A DNA stretch of 64,000 nucleotides from Thiomicrorhabdus sp963677355. GTDB taxonomy: Bacteria; Pseudomonadota; Gammaproteobacteria; Thiomicrospirales; Thiomicrospiraceae. Positions 42,218 to 49,851 of this stretch are shown here, piece after piece; positions within the stretch are counted from its first letter, which is position 1, and every line of letters starts with the position of its first letter. Location: contig CAXXXQ010000002.1 in the NCBI GenBank assembly GCA_963677355.2, positions 1,178,001-1,242,000 on the forward strand. Reading direction: 5' to 3'. The position numbers and the translations under genes are program-made. A model generated the notes under the pieces. That model was not told where the DNA came from. It searched no databases and was given only the letters and a program-made list of their open reading frames with translations.

Positions 42218-44962
42218 CTACTGCAACATCAATGCATTCCAGATTCTAACCACATTCTCTCGATCTTGAAGATAACAACTCTGCTCAACAATCGCCTGAT
42301 CATTAGCCAGAGCCACACGATGATATTTGGAACGATAGGTTTTATATGCATGAGTCAAAGCATCAACATCCTCTTTTGATAACAAACCGACCGACGCAAC
42401 CGTTTCCAGAATTCTGACATTATCCGAATATTCGACCAATTGCGGATACTGGCTCGCAAACGCTAAGACTAGATATTGCATCATAAATTCAATATCAACA
42501 ATCCCTCCGGATCCCTGCTTCAAATCAAACTGATCATCATCGCTCTTATCCAATGAGTTTTGCATTTTGAGACGCATCTCAACCACATCCTCTCTAACTT
42601 TCTGCCCATCCCGCTCCTGCTGGAGAAAGTCTTCACGGAAAAACTCAAAGGCCGACCTTGACTGACCATCTCCTACCACGGCACGAGCACGAACCAATGC
42701 CTGATGCTCCCAGTTCCAAGCCTTGTTTTCTATATAGGCCTTATAACTCTCAAAATCAGTCACCAGCATTCCGGAATTTCCATTCGGACGCAAACGAGTA
42801 TCCACTTCATATAACTTGCCGGACGGCATAACCGTCGACAGTACCGAAATCACTTTTTGACCCATGCGAATAAAATAAATCGCGTTATCTAGAGTTTTGC
42901 CATTTGGATTAACGGTTTGCGCACCCGAAGTCACGCCTTCGTACAAAAAGACAATATCCAAGTCCGAACCATAACCCAACTCTATCCCGCCAAGCTTACC
43001 GTAACCTAGAACCATAAAAGGATTGCGCTTCACTCCTTCCGGTAACCCACCCGGCAACCCGCTTTTAACTTGCATAAATCGCCACGCAAACTCAACCGAA
43101 ACATTTAGGACAGCCTCTGCTATCCAGGTCAGATAATCACTCACCGCCATAATGGGTACATTTTGTGTCACATCCGCTGCTGCGACCTTAAATACTTGAG
43201 CATGACGCCATTGACGCAGACTATCCATAAACAACTCTTCATCCATACCCGTCTCTTCCAGCAACTGAAAAGCTTCTTTGAGCAAATCAGCGGAATTTAA
43301 CGGCGAATAAAGCTCCCGCTCGTCAAGCAATTGATCCAAAAGAGCCGGATATTTAACCAACATGTCCGCCAGCCAAGAACTCACCTTACACAAACTAACC
43401 AAGTGCTCCAAAGCGTGCGGATTTTCTTTAATAAGGACTAGATAAACACTACGCTTGGTAATCGCTTCAATAACCGCTAAGACTCGGCGTATTGTTTCAA
43501 CACTTACATCAGGCTTCATAATCGCTCTTAGAACCAGAGGCATGGTTGCATTTAAACGTTCTACACCATCCTTACTCAACGTTTGTACGGCTCGGCTGTT
43601 TTTAAAATCCCTTAACGCTTTAATCACCGCTTCCGGCACCTCTCCGACATAATCAAAGCCGTCAAAAACATCGTCGCTTTCGAATTCACCGTTCCAAACG
43701 GTTGCCATATCATCGCGCTTGGCATCCACCTGTTCTTCCGCAAACACCAATCTAAACTGCGACTCCACATAATGACGGTGTCTATTCAGCTCACTCAAAA
43801 AATCGTCATAACTGTTAAAGCCCATTGACTCCGCCAGTAAATTCTGCTGATTTTCGTTAACCGGTAAATCATGCGTCTGCTGGTCATTCCACATTTGCAA
43901 TCTGTTTTCTGCCGTTCTTAAAAAACGATAAGCTGCAACCAAACTGTCGTAGTTTTCTTGATCCAGAAAATCATGCTCTAAAAGTTCGGATAGTGCGGTC
44001 AGCAAGGAACGAGTTTGCAAAGCGGGAAGACGTCCGCCATGAACTAACTGAAAGGCTTGGGCAATAAACTCGATCTCCCTGATTCCTCCCGCACCAAGCT
44101 TAATATTATTCTGCATCCCTTTTTTGGCCACCTGCTCGGCAATCATCGCCTTTAACTCTCTCAAGGAATCCATTGCACTGAAGTCCACATAACGACGATA
44201 GACAAACGGGCGAAGAATATTAAAAAGCTCCTCACCCTGATTTTTATCGCCGGCCATAATACGCGCCTTGACCAGCGCATAACGCTCCCAAGCCCGGCCA
44301 TGGATTTCGTAATAGTGTTCCAAACTGGTAAAGTTGGAAGCAAGAGGACCGGCATCACCAAACGGGCGTAAACGCATATCCACTCGATACACAAAACCGT
44401 CTTCTGTTATCTCCACTAGAGATTTGTTTAGAGCCTGCCCCAACCTTAAAAAGAATTGATCATTAGAAACGCTACGCGCCGCTCCCTGCGTCTCGCCACC
44501 TTCAGGATAGGTAAAAATTAAATCGATATCGGAGGAGAAGTTCAACTCTTGCCCACCGAGCTTACCCATTCCGATCACAATCATTTTTTGCGGCAGACCG
44601 CTTTCTTTACCGATAGGTGTTCCATAACGCTCACAATGGCGCTGGTAATGCCAATTCAATGCCGACTCAACCAGCACATCCGCCAACTCGGATGTCGAAG
44701 CTATCGTCTCTTCCAATGGAGCTAACCCCATTAAATCCCTTAAAGCGATACGCCCCATCATCCAATTTCTTTTCAATCGTAATCGCTTGGCCAACTCTTT
44801 CTCATTTTCGGCCGATATCACCTCGTCATACACTCGACGGTACAAGCCACCTTGTTGCCAAGCCTCCTCAAGTGAATCGCCTGATTTTAGATCGGGAAAC
44901 TTTCCGACTAAACGCTCGACAAACGGACTCCAAGCAAGCGCTTGCTCTACTGAAAAGGGCAT
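42218..44962 (-). CDS. glnE: Glutamine synthetase adenylyltransferase / adenylyl-removing enzyme
   Basis: Bifunctional enzyme that adds AMP to GlnA Tyr397 when nitrogen is plentiful and removes it when scarce, under P-II control. 914 residues (E. coli 946). Two nucleotidyltransferase domains with intact metal sites: NFSSDIDLIFTYPE near residue 150 (deadenylylation half) and GYGSDLDIVFLYEG near 667 (adenylylation half), each followed by a DxRLRP motif (VDMRLRPFG, VDTRLRPNG). Convergent with glnA; the P-II gene is about 1 kb upstream. Confidence 0.97.
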   Translation of the reverse strand: MPFSVEQALAWSPFVERLVGKFPDLKSGDSLEEAWQQGGLYRRVYDEVISAENEKELAKRLRLKRNWMMGRIALRDLMGLAPLEETIASTSELADVLVESALNWHYQRHCERYGTPIGKESGLPQKMIVIGMGKLGGQELNFSSDIDLIFTYPEGGETQGAARSVSNDQFFLRLGQALNKSLVEITEDGFVYRVDMRLRPFGDAGPLASNFTSLEHYYEIHGRAWERYALVKARIMAGDKNQGEELFNILRPFVYRRYVDFSAMDSLRELKAMIAEQVAKKGMQNNIKLGAGGIREIEFIAQAFQLVHGGRLPALQTRSLLTALSELLEHDFLDQENYDSLVAAYRFLRTAENRLQMWNDQQTHDLPVNENQQNLLAESMGFNSYDDFLSELNRHRHYVESQFRLVFAEEQVDAKRDDMATVWNGEFESDDVFDGFDYVGEVPEAVIKALRDFKNSRAVQTLSKDGVERLNATMPLVLRAIMKPDVSVETIRRVLAVIEAITKRSVYLVLIKENPHALEHLVSLCKVSSWLADMLVKYPALLDQLLDERELYSPLNSADLLKEAFQLLEETGMDEELFMDSLRQWRHAQVFKVAAADVTQNVPIMAVSDYLTWIAEAVLNVSVEFAWRFMQVKSGLPGGLPEGVKRNPFMVLGYGKLGGIELGYGSDLDIVFLYEGVTSGAQTVNPNGKTLDNAIYFIRMGQKVISVLSTVMPSGKLYEVDTRLRPNGNSGMLVTDFESYKAYIENKAWNWEHQALVRARAVVGDGQSRSAFEFFREDFLQQERDGQKVREDVVEMRLKMQNSLDKSDDDQFDLKQGSGGIVDIEFMMQYLVLAFASQYPQLVEYSDNVRILETVASVGLLSKEDVDALTHAYKTYRSKYHRVALANDQAIVEQSCYLQDRENVVRIWNALMLQ

Positions 44963-45043
44963 AAAAACTCCTGATTTTTACAAAATATCAATATCACTTT
45001 ACCTGCATACCTAGCAGACGACATTATCCGCAATCAACTTAAG

Positions 45044-45796
45044 CTACAAATAATAAATATAAAGCCGGGTTAACCGCTGATCGGATAATTCCCAGACCTC
45101 ACAGGGCTCGACTCCCGGAACTGCAAAACTATTGCTGACAAAAATACTGCCCGGCAACATCTCCTCTTTGACCTTCTCCCACAATTGCGGCATAGGTTCC
45201 GGAGACAAAAAAGCATACACAACATCATAGTAAGCCAGATCGGTTTTCCATAGATCCATGGCAAAAACCTGCCCACCTCGAAACAATGTCCGCACTCTAG
45301 ACAATAAATACGGGATCGGCGCAGTCTCCACCCCGTGAGAAACGCTAACCGATTTCAGTTGAGACATAAAGGTGACATTTCCCCCAAGACCACAACCTAA
45401 ATCCAAAAAACGCACATCCCGTCTGTTTTTTACCAGTGCCTTTAACGCTTGTCTTGTTGTGTCATTAGTTAAATACAACGGCACTCTATCGGTAAACACA
45501 TTAGAAAACACCAGCCCAATGAATATAAATAAAATTAATGCCCAAATTGGTTCAAATCCAATTAAAAAAGCGAAATACAAACCGATCGGAAATAGAAACT
45601 GAATCCAACGCCACCAGACAGGCAAACCAAATAAAAACGTAATCCAAACAGAGATAAAAGCCTGTGCAAACACAAGAAGCCAGTAAGGATAAGGCGGCGG
45701 AATGACATGGGACAACAAAAACACAGTAAAAGCCAAGCCCATCAAAACCAATAACTGAATGAACAAAGCAATGAAAATTTTGGGAATTTTTTGCAA
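45044..45796 (-). CDS. Membrane-anchored class I SAM-dependent methyltransferase-like protein
   Basis: 250 residues. The first 100 are hydrophobic with about three to four membrane helices (about 7-30, 38-58, 65-98). The C-terminal half is a Rossmann methyltransferase-like domain with motif I F130-L-D-L-G-C-G-L-G-G, an acidic HGVETAP near 163, and QVFAMDLWKTDLAYYDVVYAFLSPEPMP near 186. Substrate unknown. It sits between glnE and glnK-amtB. Related methyltransferase domains in bacteria often methylate lipids or proteins at the membrane, but nothing here identifies the target. Confidence 0.78.
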   Translation of the reverse strand: MQKIPKIFIALFIQLLVLMGLAFTVFLLSHVIPPPYPYWLLVFAQAFISVWITFLFGLPVWWRWIQFLFPIGLYFAFLIGFEPIWALILFIFIGLVFSNVFTDRVPLYLTNDTTRQALKALVKNRRDVRFLDLGCGLGGNVTFMSQLKSVSVSHGVETAPIPYLLSRVRTLFRGGQVFAMDLWKTDLAYYDVVYAFLSPEPMPQLWEKVKEEMLPGSIFVSNSFAVPGVEPCEVWELSDQRLTRLYIYYL

Positions 45797-45837
45797 AACG
45801 AAACCTTAAGAAATCCGAACCAAAATAAAATAATAGC

Positions 45838-45943
45838 GCACCAAAATAAAACTAAACTTTTTTTGAAAAACTCTAAAAAACCAAAAAAATTACTTATCTT
45901 GTTGTTTTTTATATTTATTTATTATTTTGGCACATATCGAGTT
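45838..45943 (+). promoter_or_regulatory. Candidate sigma-54/NtrC control region of glnK-amtB
   Basis: TGGCACA (45928-45934) followed at the right distance by GAGTT gives a good -24 and an imperfect -12 (GT instead of GC). GCACCAAAAT at 45838-45847 matches the left ten bases of the NtrC consensus core about 90 bp upstream; the right half is poor. Context (P-II and ammonium transporter) supports it. Confidence 0.5.
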
Positions 45944-45988
45944 TTATTCGAGGCGAACTCATTTTTTAACTTTAACTGAGAGGTTAGT

Positions 45989-46327
45989 ATGAAACTGGTT
46001 GTTGCAATTATCAAACCTTTTAAGCTCGATGACGTCAGGGAAGCCCTGCATGACATCGATGTGCAAGGCATGACCGTTACTGAATCTAAAGGGTTCGGTA
46101 GACAAAAAGGCCATACCGAAATTTATCGTGGTGCAGAATACGCCATCGAATTTTTACCAAAACTGCGTCTTGAAATCGCTATCAGCGATGACAAGGTTGA
46201 AAGCGTGATTGAAGCAATCAGCTCTTCTGCAAAAACAGGCAAAATCGGTGACGGAAAAATCTTTGTAATGCCACTTGAAGAAACGGTTCGTATTCGTACC
46301 GAAGAAACTGGTGACGTAGCTCTATAA
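45989..46327 (+). CDS. glnK: Nitrogen regulatory protein P-II (GlnK-type)
   Basis: Trimeric signal protein that senses 2-oxoglutarate, ATP/ADP and, through uridylylation, glutamine; blocks AmtB when ammonium rises. 112 residues, the standard length. The uridylylation site is Y51 in the T-loop (IYRGAEYAIEF), and the two P-II signatures are KGFGRQKGHTEIYRG and the C-terminal TGKIGDGKIFVMPLEE. Called GlnK rather than GlnB because it directly precedes amtB (12 bp). Confidence 0.95.
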   Translation: MKLVVAIIKPFKLDDVREALHDIDVQGMTVTESKGFGRQKGHTEIYRGAEYAIEFLPKLRLEIAISDDKVESVIEAISSSAKTGKIGDGKIFVMPLEETVRIRTEETGDVAL

Positions 46328-46339
46328 AGAAAGGATTAT

Positions 46340-47590
46340 ATGATGGAACAAGTACTTCAATTAAGTTATGCACTTGATACCTTTTACTTCCTAATGTCTG
46401 GTGCATTAGTAATGTGGATGGCCGCAGGTTTTGCGATGCTTGAAGCAGGTATGGTACGTGCTAAAAATACCACAGAAATTTTGGCCAAGAACGTTGGTCT
46501 TTTTGCCATCGCATGTATTATGTACATGTTAGTTGGTTATAACATTATGTATCCTGGTGAAGCCGTTTCTAGCTTCTTCCCTGGTGTTAGCTTCCTACTT
46601 GGTGGTGACAATGCTGTTGCAGACGTTATTGCGGGTGGTGATGATGCACCTTATTACTCTGGTATGTCAGACTTCTTCTTCCAAGTCGTATTCGTTGCAA
46701 CAGCTATGTCTGTCGTATCGGGTGCCGTTGCAGAACGTATGAAGTTAATGGCTTTCTTCGCTTTCGCGATCGTTTTCACTGCAGTTATCTACCCAATGCA
46801 AGGTTACTGGAAATGGGGTGGCGGTTTCCTAGATGGTCTAGGCTTCCTTGACTTCGCTGGTTCTGGTGTCGTTCACATGGCTGGTGCTTCTGCTGCTCTT
46901 GCCGGTGTTATCCTGCTTGGTGCTCGTAAAGGTAAATACGGTGCAAACGGTGAATCTAAAGCGATCCCAGGTGCAAACCTTCCTCTTGCAACTCTAGGTA
47001 CATTCATCCTATGGTTGGGTTGGTTCGGTTTCAACGGTGGTTCTGAGCTTAAGATCTCGAACGTTGACGAAGCTAACGCAGTAGCAATGATTTTTGTTAA
47101 CACGCTAATGGCTGCTGCTGGTGGTGTTGTTGGTGCGCTAATCATGTCAAAAATCAAGTTCGGTAAAGCGGATCTAACCATGATGCTTAACGGTGCTCTA
47201 GCGGGTCTAGTGGCTATCACAGCTGAACCTCTAACGCCTAGCGCGCTATCTGCAACCCTAATCGGTCTTGCTGGTGGTGTCATCGTAGTACTATCAATCC
47301 TAATCATTGATAGCAAGTTCAAAATTGATGATCCTGTAGGTGCGATCTCTGTTCACGGTATTGTTGGTATCTTCGGTCTTATCGCAGTTACTTTCACTAA
47401 CCCTGATGCGTCTATCGTAGCTCAGCTAACTGGTATCGCAGTAATCTTCGCTTGGGTATTCGTAACAAGCTTAATCGTATGGGGAATCATCAAAGCAGTC
47501 ATGGGCATCCGCGTCTCTGAAGAAGAAGAGTACGAAGGTGTTGACCAATCTGAATGTGGAATGGAAGCTTATCCTGAGTTTACAAAATAA
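46340..47590 (+). CDS. amtB: Ammonium transporter AmtB
   Basis: Trimeric ammonium channel/transporter, 416 residues, about eleven membrane helices; N-terminus without a clear cleaved signal. Conserved segments: AAGFAMLEAGMVRAKNTTEIL near residue 30, the twin-histidine pore with VVHMAGASAALAGVILLG near 177 and VHGIVGIFGL near 337, and the central PLATLGTFILWLGWFGFNGGS. Two consecutive ATGs are possible; the second (46343) has better spacing to AAAGGA. Codon use indicates high expression. Operon partner of glnK. Confidence 0.97.
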   Translation: MMEQVLQLSYALDTFYFLMSGALVMWMAAGFAMLEAGMVRAKNTTEILAKNVGLFAIACIMYMLVGYNIMYPGEAVSSFFPGVSFLLGGDNAVADVIAGGDDAPYYSGMSDFFFQVVFVATAMSVVSGAVAERMKLMAFFAFAIVFTAVIYPMQGYWKWGGGFLDGLGFLDFAGSGVVHMAGASAALAGVILLGARKGKYGANGESKAIPGANLPLATLGTFILWLGWFGFNGGSELKISNVDEANAVAMIFVNTLMAAAGGVVGALIMSKIKFGKADLTMMLNGALAGLVAITAEPLTPSALSATLIGLAGGVIVVLSILIIDSKFKIDDPVGAISVHGIVGIFGLIAVTFTNPDASIVAQLTGIAVIFAWVFVTSLIVWGIIKAVMGIRVSEEEEYEGVDQSECGMEAYPEFTK

Positions 47591-47664
47591 GCTCCCCCCA
47601 ACAAAACTTAAATTGTGTTTCTTATGACCAAATTTGAGAAACACAGGCTCCTCGGCTAAGTTTT

Positions 47665-47690
47665 AACCCCGCAAGTGCGGGGTTTTTTTT
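47665..47690 (+). terminator. Rho-independent terminator of glnK-amtB
   Basis: AACCCCGC and GCGGGGTT around AAGT, followed by T8, 75 bp after the amtB stop. Confidence 0.92.
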
Positions 47691-47795
47691 ACCTCAATTT
47701 CTGCATCCCGAATTTAATTTACTTCACTTAAACAATAAGGCTTAAAATATGCTGATAAACCAATCCATATTCAAAGCTATTTGCAGGTTTACATA

Positions 47796-48272
47796 ATGAA
47801 CCCTAATTTCAAACACCTTTTAACCCCATTACTTTTAAGTATGATCGCTTTCAGCCTGTTGCTACCGGCTAGCAGTCAGGCATCTGAAGATTCAGCAGAA
47901 GACCCTACTTACTCACCAAAATATAAGCAATTTGAGCCGCCAGCCGACCGTATCCCTAAATACTTCTCGATGCCTAAGAATGTCGTTAACTTCCAAGGCG
48001 AAGGCAAAGCTAAATTTTTGGCTGTGGACTTTAAATTTATGTCTTATTACCCGCAACTGGTCGAAGTGGAGATGGAGCATTTGCGTCCTATTCTTAAAAA
48101 CGACATTGACCGCTTGCTACGTAACCAAACCTATTCAAAACTTAAAACCCCGGAAGGACCAGATCGACTTAGAGAAGAAGTCCTCCAGATCGCCCGCAAT
48201 ATTTTGGAAACTCACCGTCTCTATCCTGATTTATTGGAAGATGTGTATCTCGAACGCTTCGTGATGCAATAA
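47796..48272 (+). CDS. FliL-like protein, apparently secreted
   Basis: 158 residues. The C-terminal two thirds have the FliL pattern: FLAVDFKFMSYYPQLVEVEMEHLRPILKNDIDRLLRNQTYSKL and REEVLQIARNIL near the end. True FliL is a membrane-anchored stator helper; here the N-terminus looks like a cleavable signal (residues 1-31, cleavage near SSQA) rather than a permanent anchor. ATG 47796 is preferred over an in-frame TTG at 47781 because AGG lies properly upstream of the ATG. No flagellar motor genes nearby except the flagellin 550 bp downstream. Confidence 0.8.
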   Translation: MNPNFKHLLTPLLLSMIAFSLLLPASSQASEDSAEDPTYSPKYKQFEPPADRIPKYFSMPKNVVNFQGEGKAKFLAVDFKFMSYYPQLVEVEMEHLRPILKNDIDRLLRNQTYSKLKTPEGPDRLREEVLQIARNILETHRLYPDLLEDVYLERFVMQ

Positions 48273-48298
48273 AAAAGCCCCTAAAACGGGGCTTTTTT
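48271..48298 (+). terminator. Rho-independent terminator of the FliL-like gene
   Basis: AAAAAAGCCCC and GGGGCTTTTTT with a TAAAAC loop; it overlaps the stop codon. Confidence 0.88.
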
Positions 48299-48318
48299 AT
48301 TTTCATCAGATAACGAGC

Positions 48319-48759
48319 TCATAAATTTCTTATCTTGTATAACCACTTTAAAAAAATCATCTTCAAACTTGGTTTCACTTCAATCGGATGATTGTATTTC
48401 AGCAAAACCGCTTGCTCCTCCGGGGCATACAATGGATGAATCTGCCAGCTCATAATATCCTCATAAGCAATCCCACTATCAAAAGCAATCAGTTGCCACG
48501 GATACTGACGTTGCTGCTCACTCAAAAGCGGTACCGGACCAGTAGACGTAATATCTAACGGAATCTTATCCTCAATCAATACCGTTTTTGCCTGACCATT
48601 TTCCATCCAAATTCGAACTATTTCCCCTTTAGAGAGTAAAGTCCCATAAGGTAAAAACTGGTATTCAGCATTTAAATTCGTCACCGCATTATCTACCAAG
48701 GGTGGGCCTTCCGGAAAATTAAAATTACAGTAACCCCCTGAACAACAAGACATTTTCAT
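48319..48759 (-). CDS. Uncharacterised protein with Cys-rich N-terminus
   Basis: 146 residues, not recognised. It opens with MKMSCCSGGYCNF, three cysteines within eight residues, which could bind a metal or cluster, followed by FPEGPPLVDNAV. The remainder is a predicted mixed alpha/beta domain with many Pro and aromatic residues, no signal peptide and no membrane helix, ending in a basic FLKWLYKIRNL tail. Divergent from flagellin with 64 bp between; convergent with the FliL-like gene. Confidence 0.65.
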   Translation of the reverse strand: MKMSCCSGGYCNFNFPEGPPLVDNAVTNLNAEYQFLPYGTLLSKGEIVRIWMENGQAKTVLIEDKIPLDITSTGPVPLLSEQQRQYPWQLIAFDSGIAYEDIMSWQIHPLYAPEEQAVLLKYNHPIEVKPSLKMIFLKWLYKIRNL

Positions 48760-48823
48760 TTCCTTAATTCAATAAACAGGCGTAAAATAAATTACATAAA
48801 GGATAAACTCAGGAGATTTTATC

Positions 48824-49615
48824 ATGGCCATCACCCCCTATTCTTCCATTTCAGCTTTATCCTATACTCCTGAAATCTATTCAACTCAGCAAAGCCTAAC
48901 TTCAGGGCAGAGAATTAATTCTGCTGCAGATGGCGCAGCTGATTCAGCAGTGATCACTGCATTTAGCACTCAAATAAATTCTCAAGACGTCGCAACTCGT
49001 AACGCGAATACCGGGATCTCTCTTTTACAAACGGCGGACAGCGGCAGTGCATCTATTAGTCAGAATTTGATGCGAATGACTGAGTTAGCCTTACAAGCTC
49101 AAAATGGCACCTTAAATACGTCGGACCGAGCTGCACTTAATACTGAATTCCAACAAAACATGGATGCGTTAAATCAGACCGCAAACAATTCACAATTTAA
49201 CGGCATTAACTTGCTGAATGACTCAAGTGCGTCTGTAGCGATCGCTTTTGACGGCTCCAGCCAAAATATCCAGTTGGCGGATTTAACTTCTACAGCCTTA
49301 GGCCTGGACAATGTAGACATTAGCAATCTGGGCAATGCAACCGCGGCGAGCGGAGTTCTTTCTACTGCGCTTGAACAGCTAACTAATCAACGCTCACAGT
49401 TTGGAGCTGCTCAAAACGGACTTAGCAGCGCGGTTACCAACATTCAAAATCAAAACATCAATGTGCAACAGAGCCGCAGCCAGATGTTGGACACCAATTA
49501 TGCCAAGGCGGTTTCAGAACAAGTTCGGCAAAATATCTTGCAAGACAGCGAAATCATGATGCAAGCGCAAACCAATCAATCAAGAGCATCTGTCTTACAA
49601 CTTTTGAATAGTTAA
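48824..49615 (+). CDS. Short divergent flagellin
   Basis: 263 residues. The C-terminal D0/D1 segment is characteristic (MLDTNYAKAVSEQVRQNILQ, then MMQAQTNQSRASVLQLL), as is LTSGQRINSAADGAADSAV in the N-terminal part; the region between is too short for D2/D3 domains. The first 20 residues (MAITPYSSISALSYTPEIYS) are unlike the usual INTN...SLNAQ start. AGGAG lies nine bases before the ATG. No other filament gene, chaperone or sigma-28 site is seen next to it. It may encode an accessory filament subunit or an exported relative. Confidence 0.85.
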   Translation: MAITPYSSISALSYTPEIYSTQQSLTSGQRINSAADGAADSAVITAFSTQINSQDVATRNANTGISLLQTADSGSASISQNLMRMTELALQAQNGTLNTSDRAALNTEFQQNMDALNQTANNSQFNGINLLNDSSASVAIAFDGSSQNIQLADLTSTALGLDNVDISNLGNATAASGVLSTALEQLTNQRSQFGAAQNGLSSAVTNIQNQNINVQQSRSQMLDTNYAKAVSEQVRQNILQDSEIMMQAQTNQSRASVLQLLNS

Positions 49616-49644
49616 CCGGAGACTTTATGCATTCCTCCTAACCT

Positions 49645-49669
49645 GCGGCAGCTTGACTGCCGCTTTTTT
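49645..49669 (+). terminator. Rho-independent terminator of flagellin
   Basis: GCGGCAG (49645-49651) and CTGCCGC (49657-49663) with loop CTTGA, followed by T6. Confidence 0.92.
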
Positions 49670-49776
49670 ACCTCCTCCTTCTAACCTCCTTAAACACTCG
49701 GATCACCAGTCACGCCTTTTCCTCAACCAATCACATAACGCCTAAAACCTGCCATATCGATTTTCCTGAATTGGTT

Positions 49777-49805
49777 AAGACATTGCGCATATGGATTGCT
49801 ATAAT
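49777..49805 (+). promoter_or_regulatory. Promoter of valS (extended -10)
   Basis: AAGACA (49777-49782), 17-bp spacer and a perfect extended -10, TGCTATAAT (49797-49805). Start near 49812, 40 nt before the chosen ATG. Confidence 0.75.
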
Positions 49806-49851
49806 CACGCGATTAATATTTCAAAAAATTCACAGGCAGATTAAGAGTTCT

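Noticed and set aside
48780..48815. Sigma-28 promoter for flagellin
   Set aside because: TAAAATAA and GGATAA are present but with wrong spacing and too close to the ribosome-binding site.
49771..49851. Extended valS start
   Set aside because: It would begin upstream of and within the extended -10 promoter; MEKHFDPNKIE is the family N-terminus.
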